Shown here in pieces: positions 45,779 to 58,737 of a DNA stretch of 64,000 nucleotides. A program made the position numbers and the translations under genes. This DNA is from Agarophyton chilense (taxonomy: Eukaryota > Rhodophyta > Florideophyceae > Gracilariales > Gracilariaceae), in contig JARGXX010000003.1 of assembly GCA_030374765.1 (NCBI GenBank), forward strand, positions 496,001-560,000. Reading direction: 5' to 3'. The first letter of the stretch is position 1; every line of letters begins with the position of its first letter. The notes beneath the pieces are model-generated. The model worked only from the letters and a program-made list of their open reading frames with translations, was not told where the DNA came from and searched no databases.

Positions 45779-48700
45779 TCACTGTTCTTTTGGTTGCCGG
45801 TCCAGGTATACCAATTCTCCTTTCCCAAAGGTAGGTGTGTTGAAGATGGCTTTGTCGAAATTGACTTTGTAACTCCTTTGGGCTTTGGTCAGTACAGCTC
45901 TAGCCGATTGGTTGATGAGGTCGATGTGGAGGCGCGAGTAACGCTTCGCCTGGGTAGGAGTCATTCCTTAGTTTATGTTTTGGGGAATAATGGACTGCTT
46001 AAGGTTAAGCGGTATCGGCGGTGGCGATCTCGTCAGAGTTGAATCGAAAGGTATTGTCCCCGTAGAACCGTACACTAGGGTGTTGTAGCCATAAACCAGT
46101 GGCTCAACGTAGTCGTCCCAGTCCAATCGGTGCTCCTAAATGTAGTGCGCCAATCGGTCCAGAAGGGTGCGGTTGAAGCGTTCGGCTTGACCATTGGTTT
46201 GCGGGTGGTACGCAGTGGCGGTCATATGTTTGATACCTAAGGTAGCACAAACATGCGAGAAGAATTTGGATACAAACTGGCTGCCGTTATCTGTAAGGAG
46301 GTAGAGTGGCATGCCATATGGATATACCCAGTGGGACAAGAAGACCGTGGCGACATCCGTGGCCGTCGTCTTTCCTAAAGGTAGGGCTCGGGTAAGTTTG
46401 GTAAACCTATCGGTTATAACCAGAACAAACCGTTTCCCATGGGACGACTTAGGCTTAGGTCCAAGTATATCCATCGGACCTGCGGCGGGGAAGAGCTTCT
46501 ATTTGGCCTGATGGTTGGCGCGAGGGCCTCGGATTTGTGCGCACGTTGCACAGTTCCATGCGGTTTTCCATAGGTCCTGTGCCATTAGTGGCCAGTAGAA
46601 GAACTTCCTTAGGGTTTGGTACATTCTTCGGCCTCCAGGGTGACCAGCCAAGCGAGGTAAATGGGCGAGGTATAGGAACAGCGCCCTTATTAAACTTGTT
46701 ATTTCCCGTTGGAGTGCGCCATCCAGCAGTGAACGGCGACACAGTAGTCCAAATCGGTCATAGTCGAATAGACATCCCGGGGTTCCTACGAATTGGGATG
46801 TTTCCTTGCAGTACTCGTCTTCGGTCTGCGCCTGTAGGAGTTTCTCAATAATTACAGGGAGGAGCTCTTTTTCCGCCGGGGCTATGGCGTTAATCTGAAG
46901 TGGTGTCGAACTGGGCGGTACTATCTCCCAGTCCAATAGGTAAACTTCGTTCTTCTTTACCTCAGTATCATCTGATTGCACCTCACCCATAAGGTAATCT
47001 GTGTCCGTATAGTCCTGAGGTCCATAATCTCTATAGGGGGTGGGAATTAGGTCGTCTAATAGGTTTTTTTCAGTTCCGCAGGTGATGATTCGCGACAGGG
47101 CATCTGCGGCCTGGTGCTTGATGCCTGGCCTATAGGTTATCTGGTAGTCATATTCTGACAACCTGAGGCGCCACATAGCGAGGCGACTCGATGAACCGGT
47201 GATATTGAGTAGCCAGCGGAGTGAGTCATGGTCTGTCCTAATGGTAAACCTGGTTCCCTCTAGGTACGGACGGAGTGTCAATACTGACCATACGATGGCT
47301 AGACATTCCTTTTCGGTCGTACTGTAGTTTCGCTCCGCGCTGGTGAGCGTTCTGCTCCAGTAGCCAATAGGTCGATAGTCCTTCGATGACCCCTGTTCCT
47401 GTAGCATTGCACAACCCACTTGGACATCAGAGGCATCTGTGTCCAGGACGAAAGGCCTATTGGGATTTGGTAAGGCCAATATGGGTGGGTTCAGCAATTT
47501 GTCCTTTAGGGTTTGAAATGCTTCGTACTGGTCGTCCGTAAGGGCTTCGAACTCCGAAGGTGTTCCCTTCTTCAGCATCGCGTTTAGAAGTGCCGCGATC
47601 TTCGCAAACCCTTGGACGAACCGTCGGTAAATGTTGGACAAGCCCACGAAGGATCGTAGTTTCGTGTGGGTCCTAGAAGGCTTAGCCTGGCGAATCAAAT
47701 TCATTGTCTGGGTAGCCACCTTTCGCTTTCCTGGGAGGACGACGTGACCGAGATAGTCCACTGAGACCTGGAAGAAAGTGCGTTTGCGAAGTTTCAGTAC
47801 TACTCCAGCGTCCTGTTGGATTGTTAGCACCTTCTCCAGGTGGCGAAAGTGTTCCTTTACGGTCAGTGAGAAGATTATAACGTCATCCAAATAGACCAGG
47901 GCAAACTTCTATTTGACTCTGGACAGTATAATGTCCATTACCTGTTCGAGAGTGGCTGGTGCATTCTTCAAAGCAAAGGGCATGCGAGTAAATCTGAACA
48001 GAGCTTCATGGGTGGTAAAGGTTGTCAGTGCTCTCACATCTTCGGCCAAAGAGATTTGCCAGTATCCCAAGTTAGCGTCCAGTGAGGTAAATACAATAGC
48101 TTCGCATAAGGAATCCAGACAGTCGTCCATGCGGGGTATCGGGTATGAGTCCCTCTTGGTTACCGCGTTCAGCTTCCTGTAGTCGACACAGAACCTGACG
48201 GAGCCGTCCTTCTTCGCCGAGAGGACAAGGGGACTTGCCCATTCGGATTGGTTGGGAGGCACCGGCTCTATGACTTGAGCTTTGCGCATCTTGGTCATTT
48301 GGTCGGCGACAATTTCCCTACCTTTAAGACTGGTATGGTATGGGTGCTGGAACCGTGGTCTACAATCATCCTGAAGGTCAATGCGGTGTGTAGTGGCTCT
48401 GATTGTGCCCAATCTACCTGACCACATGGCCTGGTATTCCCTGCGGAGATCTAGTATCTGGGGCCTATAGGATTCGAATTCTGCGCCGATAGCGCCCGTC
48501 CCCTTCCAGGAGTTGACGTCCTCGTCGGGAGTTGGCGTCGCAAGATTATCCATTTGGGTCTTTAAAATGACCACGGGCGCGGGTAAAGTGATACCAATCA
48601 CTGTGCCTTTCGATAACCGCACGGGTTTATCTCGGAAGTTGCTGATTGTGACCAAGAAGGATCTGTTGGGGTGGATGTTCATTACTCCATTGGCCATCAA

Positions 48701-49213
48701 GGTAAGGTGCTTCAGAACCCTTTTCGGGTGGTTCTGAATCGTTACGGGATCTGAAAACTGAGAATGGACCGACACAGCGATTAGGGTCATAGGCGGTATC
48801 GTTATGGCCTTTGACGGGCGAACCTTATTGGACTTCGTGTTTTCGGAGACAACCGCCCGTTTGCGGTTAGCTTCTGGCCCTGGGGTTGAACCAGTTATGG
48901 AAATGGAAGGTGCGCGGTAACATGCGACTTTCCTATGGCCTGGATAAATGGCCTTAATGTATCGGTCTATAAAGGAGTTCCCTAGGATTGCTTTAGCGCC
49001 TAAGTTAGGACAGACAAGGAACCACATGCGGACTTCGAATTGTCCTGTCTGGAGGTAAAGTGGTACTATCCCTTTAATGCCCATTGGTCTACGAGACGCA
49101 TCGGTAATAGTTGGGGTCTTCCTTGCCTGAACGAAATCTTTCCAACCCAGTGGGTGCAGCTTAGGATGGACCAAGTTGGGACCAGCGCCTGTGTCCAATA
49201 CAGCTGTGATCAC
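45779..49213 (-). other. pol region of element B
   Basis: Protease with VLDTGAGPNLVH; reverse transcriptase with FCVDYRKLNAV and MDDVIIFSL; RNase H (FVLDTDASDVQVGCA, RTDHDSLRWLL); integrase zinc-binding part (HPGGRRMYQTL, CATCAQIRG); core (LVITDRFTKL, LLTDNGSQFVSKF, YHPQTNGQAERFN) and C-terminal part (45779-45964). The typical gypsy order, and among the best-preserved parts of B. Confidence 0.88.
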
Positions 49214-49252
49214 TCGAGAATTGTTGAAACGAAGTCCTGCGGTTACACGAAC

Positions 49253-52200
49253 TTAACAGTTCTCTTTCCTGAGGATACAGACGGGGTCTTTACTGTGTTC
49301 CAATTGTGGTTCATCCTGAGTGGTCCATTGTGGGTGGTTTGTATTGGGAGGTGAGGAGCTCTTTGGCTCATAACCGTCCAATTGGTTGAGGCAGGGGCAT
49401 AAAGAGGGAGGATTTGCCTGGAGTCGTCCCTCTAGGACTTTCCCGATGGGTTTTCCGTTTCTTCCCGAGGATAGGGTTCTTCCACGTGGTCGTCCGTAGG
49501 ATCTACAATGGCGTGAACCTGTGGGGCTTTCATCGGAGTGTCCGGAGGCGTGGTTTAGCGTGAACTTCCAGGGGTCCCTGTGGTTCACTGCTGTGACCTG
49601 TGATACATTCCTTCGGATCTCCGCACCCGGTAATTCTCTTAGCTTAGAGCTAGGAGGTTTTTACGTGCGTCCTCAGGCAGATACATCGTACAGTCCCAAG
49701 GTTGGGTCACTGAAAGGCAGAGGAAGCAAGCCCTTGGGGGGCGAACAAAAACGTACTTGCGGCGTGGAAAGGCAGAATACATCGGTGTGGGTGGTCCAGT
49801 GGTCGCTGTAGTTCCCTGGGAGGTATATGATAGGGGCCCGGACGGAGGAGCACTAAAATTGACCGCGAGGACCTCTCCCGAATCGGCGTAATGGAGTGGA
49901 GCATCCATGTCCGACTCTGTGGAGCTACCCAAATGGCCTTGGTCGAGTTAGCGCAATGGAGTTGTGTGTCCTCTGGTTCTATCAGCATTGCGCCTGGAGG
50001 TCCTGTAGGTTTTCCCATAACCCTAGACATAGGTAACGAGACTACGGAAGGAGTATTGCGTGTTTTCCGTGTGGTAATTGCGCATATGTGTCCGAATGGC
50101 AGGGAGCAATCCCGTGATGAAGTGACGTTTAAGCCGTCCTTCGGAGAACACGTTTCCACATCGGTACGCCTTCTTCAATAGGTCGTCTTCGAAAGCCGAT
50201 TCGGTCATGTTGGAGCTCTGCCTAAAGGAGATGAATTCCTGGTGGGCATCCATTATGACGTCATCCGTGGCGTAGGTTTCGCAGAGGTAATGAACAACCT
50301 GGGGGTATAACCTGAGGAGCTCACGGTCTTAAGTATCCACTAGGTCAGTTGTGCAAGATATCTTCGAAATTACTCGGTCACGCGCCTGTCCTGTAAGGAA
50401 GATTTTGGAAAAGGTACAGAGCGGCGCCCTCGTGGACACCTTTTTGATCGCAGGACGCACGGAACAAACTGAGAAAACTAAGGACAGTAATGGGATCGGA
50501 ACACAAGAATGTTGAGTATTTAGGTCGACAGCCACTCCGACCTCCTGGGAAGCCTGGAAATAGTGGAAAACCAAAAGTGGATTTAAGCATGGGCACTTTT
50601 GGACACCCTCCGTGGAAAAACGCATATGCGCCTCATCTCAATCTCAACGTGAAACGGCCATCTGATGGGCTACTGCAAATGCCCTCATGCAACGTGGTAT
50701 GGACAAGTGTTCTGGTTCTAATGCGGCGTGTTGGGGCTTCGGCCCAAGTGAAGCGATCTGATTGGACGAGAGCGCTGAATGAGCACGGGCTATGCAGTTG
50801 GAGAGAATGTGCGGATGGGGCCTGGATATTGTGTTTGGCCGTAACAGCCGAATCTGGGCTGCGCGGGGCGGTTGGCATTGGCGCACCACTGTGGATGATT
50901 TTTTGAGGTCTTATTAGTTATGATTTATGTTTGAAATTGTTTTGGAGCGCAGCTCCTCGTCGCACTGTGGCAAGCTGTGAGACGTGGGTGACCCGCCGAC
51001 GGTCAGCACCGGCGGTGGAAGTGCGTGCAAGGTAGTTATAGTTGTCAATGACGGTCGCCGACGACCATAGTAAATTGTCAAGGCTGACTACCTTCATTTG
51101 TTTTTCTTCTTTTACTTTCGTTTCCTTCTCGTCTTTTCTTTCTTTTCCTTTTCCTTTTCATAACCTGCGCTCACTTTGTGAAAAAACTTGTTCGTAATGG
51201 TTAGTTGCATCCGTTTGGCTCATTTGGCGACTCTGCGAGCCACCGAACCGGAATATTTCGCGGACTTGCCGGCCAGCCGGTAATTCCGGTATTTTAGAAC
51301 CTTCACGAAAAGTTCGTTTGTTGTCTTCAGGGGTCTGAGGTCTCAAACGGCGGCCTCATCTAGTCTCGAGTCGGTCGTTTCGGTCCAGGCCGATTCTGAA
51401 TCACTCGTGCCCGAATGGTCTCTTCTTTTGCTTCTTTAGTTCTTCTTTCTCCTACGGTTGCTTCTTTTCTTTCCAGCGGAGTAGGGATCTAAAGTATCGA
51501 TCTCTCTATCAGATCCGATGGAGTCCTAAGGTCGCTTTACCTCATGTAATCCGTCGGGTGCGGCAAGTGGTCTTTCTTCTAGACTCGGAGCTTCTCTTCT
51601 AATCCTCGCTTGTCCCTCCCTTGGATTCTCCTGATGGGAAACCTGTCTCTCATCTAGACGCGGAGCTTCTCTTCTGCTCCTAGGTTGTCCCACCATGGGG
51701 TTTTCGTGATGGTATCCCCGGCGAGGGGCGGATAACGCCGCCACTCCTGGGGGTTCGGTAGGGAGTTGCAATATGGAAGCCGGATCGTTGACTTGTGGAG
51801 TGGTCCTAGATACCGTGTTGCCTGGCTGGCTGGTGACTGCTCCTTGAACGGCCTGCATGAGGGAGTCTAATAATAGCTCAGACTCCATGACTTCGGAGAT
51901 GATTCGCGCAACGAGGAAATCTGTATGGTCAGCGATCGCCGTGGCGAGTCGCATGTCTACAATGGAATCCACATGGGCTGAGCAGATCTCACGGAGACGG
52001 GGCCAGAGAAGGTCGGCAAGTCCAGCGGGAATATTTTCTCTAATTCCTTCGGTCCTACGTGGTTCTCCTTGTGGTGTTCCTGGCTTAGAGATTGCTCTGG
52101 TGAGGCGTTCTCGTAAACGCACTGCTACCGTGGGTTCTCGGCGAATCCTTTCAGAGTCGTCTAAGGGAGTCAGTACTCCTTGCGGCTGGCTTCTCGTCCT

Positions 52201-52419
52201 CCTGCGGTCCCTAACAATATCAACCTGAGGTTCAGGCGACATTGTCGGCGTTGCAGTGGCAGCTCTTCCTGCCATTGGAGTCCTATAGTCGGGTCGGTTC
52301 GGTGTGTTTCCTGCATCCATAATGGCGGTTGCTTCTGTAATTCTGGTCCATTGGGGAAGTAGACCAAAGATTAGAATCCGAATAGTTCTTCGTTCTGGTG
52401 GTCCGTTTAATTGTTCCAA
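49253..52419 (-). other. gag region of element B
   Basis: A capsid-like segment (50023-50253, AYRCGNVFSEGRLKRHFITG), similar to the corresponding gag part of element C (SVRCGNVHSTEDKITLYFDG), and an N-terminal part at 51526-52419. The stretch 50.63-51.16 kb, with a long T/C-rich tract at its end, shows no gag-like sequence and may be an insertion. Confidence 0.6.
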
Positions 52420-52444
52420 AGGTTTCTAACTCGAGAGACGAAAG

Positions 52445-52890
52445 TGTAACGCAATGACCAGTTAAGTCATCGTACGTGTCTCGACCGGTGGTAGCACGGT
52501 AGAGGGGGTCCTAAGGTTCGAATCCTTGACGGCAGCGCTCTCAGAGTACTTGGTGCAATAGGCTGGCGTTACTGGGTAGTCCTACAGGTTGGAGCTAAGG
52601 AAACGATCGCTTGGAGAACAATTGGTGGAACTCATGTACCCAAGGGGTTAGTTTAGTAACTTAACGGTGCCTACCGTACTCAAAGGGAGAAGTGTCACTC
52701 GAGCCAATTAAATAGTACTGGCGAGGCGCTGGGATCTCCATGGCACTGTAAAGCTAATCTACTACACTAATTAAAACAAAATAAAATTCTAAAAGAGCCC
52801 AGCTGAGGTCACCCCGTCCACGTGTCACCTGTAGGATACCTCAGGCCCCGGCGGCTTACTGAGCTCAACCGTTATCGTTGCCCCTTTACA
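52445..52890 (-). repeat. 5' LTR of element B
   Basis: 446 bases, TGTAACGCAA to TTTACA. It pairs with 41825-42269. Confidence 0.8.
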
Positions 52891-53235
52891 GCCACCACTT
52901 ACGGAATAACCAGTAGAGCTTGTCATACGGCGGCTCAAACATGATGAAACCGAGTGAATTGGAAACGGTCGCCGGAAACGCGGGGTTCTCACTCATCTTC
53001 TTCAACAGGTTTTGCAACCTCACCTGGTACTCCCGTTCGTCAATTCACTGCAAGAGCGTCATGTTGCACATCACTTTCGTTTGTCCACTCCTGCACCAGA
53101 AAATCTCCGACAATGTTGCCATCTTTCCTGCAACGCCGTGGCTCTCGTCCGTTACGGGTTTCTTATTGCCATTTCGTACAAGGGAATGCTTTCGGGAAGA
53201 CGCCCGAACCGCCGTGGATTCACATACTTATGAGA
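52891..53235. other. Unassigned fragment between elements B and C2
   Basis: Open frames on both strands. A minus-strand frame reads NLLKKMSENPAFPATVSNS..., with a protein-like but unrecognised character. It is possibly part of an older element. Confidence 0.3.
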
Positions 53236-54022
53236 ACTGTAAGAGTTGGTCGTGCGGCGAGGAATTCGTGATGACGATGAGTACCTGGAACACCGGTCCG
53301 ACTGCGTATAAAGGCTTCTCGCGTCCCCCATGGTTCGCGCTTAACGAAGGGGGTATGTAGTATTCTACTATGTCGAGGAATCCGATAGGATGATTTTTCG
53401 CGAAGTCGCGGTTGGAACTCATAAGTGAGTGATTTCATCAAACTTGTGATATGAAACGGCACACCGCGTAGGATGCTTAGATGCAGAATGTCTTAGTGGG
53501 ACACGTGGTATCACGAGTGGAGTGGCTTGCAACGGCGCATGAAGTGGCAATCCACGTGGCTGGTTTTACTACCCTTTGTAGCTAGACGTCCATTAGGGAC
53601 CATACCCATACAGTGGTTTGCCTAAGTGGGTGACCACTGGGTATGATTTATATATTTATTGGGGCACTCACCCTGGCACACAGTATATAGTGTACCAGAG
53701 GTGTGCGCCGACTCCAAGTAAAGGAGACAACATGGGCATCATGACCATACTGTTCCTCGCTTAGGATTCCTGAACCGGAGATCCGGACGAGCTATAATAG
53801 ATAGTCAGCCCCCAACCACTTCACGAGCCGTCTCGTACCTACGTTCCATCAACGTTTTACATTTGCCCTGTTCACCCTCGCTGGCGAGTAGTGGCCTTAC
53901 ACCCCACTTCCAGCTCGCTGGTGTTGTAGCTCTACCACCCCTTTTACTTCGCCGCAAGCGACCCATCGGCAGTCCGAACGCTGTCGCAGGTGTCTGCTCT
54001 CTCCGTTAGAGCGGATACTACA
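53236..54022 (+). mobile_element. Truncated second copy of element C (3' end)
   Basis: About 120 bases of element C internal sequence, including its purine tract, followed by a complete 667-base LTR (53356-54022, TGTAGTA...TACTACA), in opposite orientation to C. It is cut off on the left. The LTR differs from the two LTRs of C more than they differ from each other. Confidence 0.85.
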
Positions 54023-55829
54023 GGGACGAGGGGACCAAATGGTCTCGATTCAACCGAACAGAAAGAGCGTCAAAACCGCACCGTTTGACATTTGTACCTG
54101 CCTTGCGCGGGCCAGTGTCAGTTCTCCGCGTGGGTGCGAGACCGAATTCTCTGATCTCCATTTGTTCGCAACCGATGGGACCGGCGTCAAATGCAGTCGG
54201 TTGCTCTGCGCCGCCATTTGGAATCTCCCGACCGCCACAAGCCCTCTCTCTCGCCCACACGTCGACGACAGAGCGCAATTTAAGAAGGAGGATCTGTATT
54301 ATACTGGCAAAACCGCGCAGATGAGCGAGAATAATATACTGGGCGGACATCGGTGTGGACAAGGATGTTGACGGCCACGCGCCCACGTGAGGCTGTCTTC
54401 AACATGAACGGAGCTGCCATGGTGGGACAAGTGAACGATGGGATGGGAAGGAACTTCCCACTGCGAAACGGAAGAAGTAACAACAGCATGGGTACACGTG
54501 GATGAAAATTGGTATAGCTTTCGTAGTTATTTTAAATTTTCGTTAGAATAGGGTTAACTTTACAGTAGGGCCTGAGCTTTGGATCACCGAAGTACCTGGG
54601 CTCGGCTGCCACCCTTGGCAGTAAATGGCAAGCACGCCTAGCCTTTTACATTCGTCTTCTGCTGAGATCAGTGACTATTCCGAATGGTTCTACTACAGGT
54701 TTCCAAGCCGTCTTTTCCATCTGCAAGTTCCTGACCGTACCTGGTAATAGCGACCGCCCATTCTATCTAACTCTAGCCGGTGCTTCAGAGCGTATGTGTG
54801 GTACACTCACACTCGACGATCAAACGCTCGATACAATCCTGCTTTTAGGAACTATCTCACAACCATCCTCTTTACGATGCTATACCGTTACAGAAGGTCA
54901 GAAAATGACACAGTTACACAACGCAGAGTGCGCTGTAACCTACGAGGTGATCAAATGAAGCCAGGGACTCATTATGATCTCTGTCACCAAACCCCATATA
55001 CGGCCGACGGCCAGACGCAAGATTTTTTTGTGGAGCAACGCGTGCGCGTATAACCGGTCGGGACACCATTCATATGGCGTCCGATATATCGGGGACCACG
55101 TCAACGATTTAATGATTAATAATATTTTTTAGTATTTTAGACACCTTAGAAAGTATGTTCGTGAAGTCTGTACAGTAGCACCGTAGTGGACGGATGGACA
55201 TGCAAGGCTGGGGTTACACGCATGATACGTATATGGACCAGGATTGGTTTGCATTACTATAGTCTACACATGTAGTTCACTGTATAGAATAGACTTAAGC
55301 GATGGCTTCACCGCCATCGCCACCACCAAGTAAATGGTAGCCGAGTACTTGGCTCTAGATTATGTCGCCTACGCGAGTCTTCATCTCTTAACGGGAGGAA
55401 CCGCGACCGGTTTGGCTAATCTATCCCCTCGGGAAGCTCAGGCGTCACTGTACCCTTGTTTTTGGCGTGTTTCTTTCTTTTGTTGGGTTTCCTGTATTTA
55501 GGGCAGTACACCGCCCATATATAGGGTTGTTTTTACCCGTCTTTATTTCGCTTATCCAGTGTGGGCACCCGTTTCATAGGTCTGTGCGCTTAGTCGTGCG
55601 TCCTATTTCGCCCTACATTTTCGCCCTACACTTTGCCGTTGTCCGCGGAATATCCTTGTCCTTGGATCCCCCTTTGATTTTTCCCCCTTTTTCTGGGTTT
55701 ATCACCTTCGAAGGTATTGACTGAACCACAGTGGTCTTACACCCGCGCATCGGTGGCTCGAAGCCTCGTTCGCTGATTTACCCCTCTTCACGACAGCGGG
55801 ACTCGAACACCCGAGAGGTATTTCCCCCT
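54023..55829. other. No assigned gene
   Basis: Nothing recognised. A plus frame ending at 54958 (…GNSDRPFYLTLAGASERMCG…, about 95-100 residues) has protein-like composition but no ATG and no family. The rest is short frames only. Confidence 0.4.
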
Positions 55830-57130
55830 CTGGAATTGCTCTACATGTTTCTCGCACTACACGCTTTCTTCAACATGCCGTTGGATCACAATGACATTAA
55901 ACCATCATACATACATGAACACCAACAAACCTTACCTGTTTATGTCAAACAAATGACAAACTTTAACAATCGGTAAAGGCATGCAAAACGATATGGACTT
56001 CTCGAAGGCAACCTGTACGGATCGCCGCAGACCGCTTACTACTACAACAATGGTCTTACAACCTTCTCACCAAACTCAAATTCGCAGCAACCAAACAAGA
56101 CCCCTATCACAATGTACGTCCAAGCCCAGACGAACTTATTTTGGTGAGCACAACCATCGACGACTCATTAGTCCTAGCATCCAGACAAACGCTCATTGAT
56201 GAGCTTTACAACTTAGTGTTAGCCAAATAAAAAAGTCAAGCGACTAGAAAACCCTACACAACTCCTTAAATGAACAATCAATCCTACTTTAAACAACAAC
56301 GTCCATCTCTCTAAGCCTGACGCCATAAAAGAAGAACTTACTCAAAGTAAAATGCAAAGCTGCAACGCAACTTGTACTTTTTATGCTTCACTCACAATGC
56401 TAGACCAACATAAGGCCACGCAAAACCTTACAATATCCCAAGACAAAAAAAAAAAAAAAAAATACTCGGGGATCTTCGACATATAACCGAGAGCACACGC
56501 TCTGATATTTACTATGTTACCAATCGACATGCACAGCACAGAGAGCAACGGCCGCACATAAATCATTCTAGAGCACTCAAAACAGTGCTACACTATGTCA
56601 AGGGTACACAAACACATGAACTGCTCTACAACAATCAAATGGAAAATTTAGAACAATCTGCTTGCTTCATATATAAAGCGATGCAGACTTTTGCAATGAA
56701 TAAAACAGAAAGTCCATCACCGGAAATGTTCATTGCGTAGAATCCACTCTCCTCTATTGGCTTTCATGAAAGCAAAATATTGTCACCTTATCCACCATTG
56801 GAGCGAAATATGTATCAGAAACAAAAGAAAAGCAACACACACAATTGTTACGCAAATTACTGCACTCAGTACACTTGGGCACCACCCAGCCTACATCACA
56901 CTTCTTAGAAAATCTATTGGCAATTCTCATAGCACAAAATCAAGCCCCTAACAAACGAAGAAAACACATTGACTTACGACACCGTTATATGCGCCATCAC
57001 ATCGTCACCCACAATTTCGTGCTGCATATAATCCTTACAAAGGAAATGAAGGCCGACATATTTTCCAAACCTACTCATCGCGACCGCTTCAAATTATTAC
57101 GATCACGTCTCACCATATGTCTACCTTCAT
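55830..57130 (+). mobile_element. Ty1/copia fragment, heavily broken
   Basis: Remains of a copia polyprotein on the plus strand. A reverse transcriptase part (from FLALHAFFNMPLDHNDI to LVSTTIDDSLVLASRQTL), an RNase H part (RKSITGNVHCVEST, IGAKYVSETKEKQ) and the typical C-terminus (HIDLRHRYMRHHIV, ADIFSKPTHRDRF) appear in order. No LTRs were found. It is old and broken in many places. Confidence 0.75.
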
Positions 57131-57229
57131 CAAAAATGTTATGCACCATCCGGGGACAGTCAATCAACACAACACATATACTATATCACATTTTTCATAT
57201 AGCAATCAGCATTACAGTAACAGAAGCTA

Positions 57230-58465
57230 CATTGGTTTGCAAAAGTATAAGAACACCCTACAAACCTGGTATGTGGGGCGCACAAAGTAGAGAGGTAACC
57301 CTTGAACACGTTAAAATGTCGGCAACAAGGTTAAAACGAGTTCCATGAACTCTTTTTTAATAAAAGAGGCACGTAACGAACGGCAGCTACAGAATAACAT
57401 ATAATGCCCACGTCAAAATTAAAAGAACGATATTATATTTATTGCACAACACAACAGCAAAGGAGTTTTAATACTTTGTTTTCTTCTCATTGGCTCTAAT
57501 TGCAGCCATGCAACGACATGGAATGCTTCTGGAAAGAATAGTGAGCACGTTTGCGTCTATTTTCGACCACTCATCAAGTAGTGCCTGTTTTAGCTCTTCT
57601 TTTGAACTACACTGGCGACTATCAGCATACACTCTGTAAGGCAAAATGCTTCGAAGTTCTCGATAGGGTTAAGATCCAGTGAGTGTGCAGGCCATTCCAA
57701 GAGCTCAATATTTTCTTCATTAAACCAAGCCTTAGAGTACCTAGATACATGAATGGGGGCATTTTCTTGCTGAAATATAAGCTCATTCCTATGGTATTCG
57801 TCCACCCAAGGTAGAAATTTGAACTTCGGCAACTCTACATATTGCTCCGAATTAATATTTTCATCATTAAAAACCAAAGGTTCTTTTGCATAACGAGAAA
57901 AACATGCCCAAACCATTACTGAAAATCTTGCATTCTTTCTCTTAGAAGAAACTTGTTCATGATGACGTAAATCATGCCAGTAATAAGTTCACCCATCTGG
58001 GCCGTCACCGTTAAAGTTTTTCTAGTCGGACCATACAACCATATTCCATTCGTGAGGATAAAATCGATTGTATTGCATGGCCCATTCGAGACGCCCAATT
58101 CGATGCTGTTCGGTTATCAGGGGTGCAGATTTTTTCTTCTTGTACTCGAAGGTGTTCAAGCGATGGATAGCCCTTGTCACAGTAGAAACAAAGACTCCGA
58201 GATTGACATCCTTTTTTAGGACTTCAGCGGAGCAGAATTTATTAGAAAGCAGCCGCTGTATATAACAGGTATCATGGGGTGTGAGTTTTTGAGACCTTCC
58301 ACATTTTTTCTTCGTAACATTTACGCTTTGTCGCTTCAGGCATTTGTGTGCAGCTGTTTTGGAGTGATTTACCTGAGTTTTTATTCTTTGTAAGGACAGA
58401 TTGGCTCTATTAAGTGCAATTACTTGAGCGACTTCTGTGCTGGTAAGTTGTTTACCCTTCGGCAT
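57230..58465 (-). mobile_element. Second Tc1-like transposon, inactive
   Basis: The left end starts after a TA at 57228 with CATTGGTTTGC. The transposase begins at the ATG at 58465 (MPKGKQLTSTEVAQVIALNR). It has a helix-turn-helix N-terminus, then NMVVWSD with the first catalytic Asp, followed by an in-frame stop where Glu is usual and a second stop at a usual Trp. RFSVMVWACFSRYAK, FQQENAPIH (Glu in place of the usual second catalytic Asp) and SLDLNPIENF follow, after which the frame is lost. A convincing right inverted repeat was not found; a weak candidate lies near 58700. It is inserted just behind the copia fragment. Confidence 0.8.
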
Positions 58466-58737
58466 AGTTTGAAAGATTAAAAAACCTTTAAAAGGTCTAA
58501 AACTACGAAGGAGAATGATTTGTAGTGCATATGCGCAATGGATACTGTGTTGTGTACGTGGAACATCAGTGCGCGCCTTTTTTTGAAACCAGAGGATTTA
58601 CGCAAAACAAATTCTCGTTTGAAACTTCGTAGCCACGCCTCCCACGTATAATAGGATTTTTCCACGAGAATTATGAGTGGTGCGCCTTACGCAAACCAAC
58701 TAATGGCTTGTTACGCTTCGCATCTAGAGCAATGTTG

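Larger units (their letters stand above)
41825..52890 (-). mobile_element. Ty3/gypsy LTR retrotransposon B, old, broken
   Basis: An 11,066-base element with two LTRs and minus-strand gag-pol. A purine tract AAGGAGGGAGATA precedes the 3' LTR (complement of 42270-42282). The LTRs are clearly more diverged from each other than those of C, so B is the older insertion. No matching target duplication was found (AGAAT against GCCAC), and relic A does not resume on the right, so one flank has been rearranged. A plus-strand ORF block lies between pol and the 3' LTR, as in C. The coding region carries many breaks. Confidence 0.85.

Noticed and set aside
54671-54958. 95-residue plus-strand frame
   Set aside because: Starts with GTG, has no family match and no gene-like context; noted only in the regional entry.
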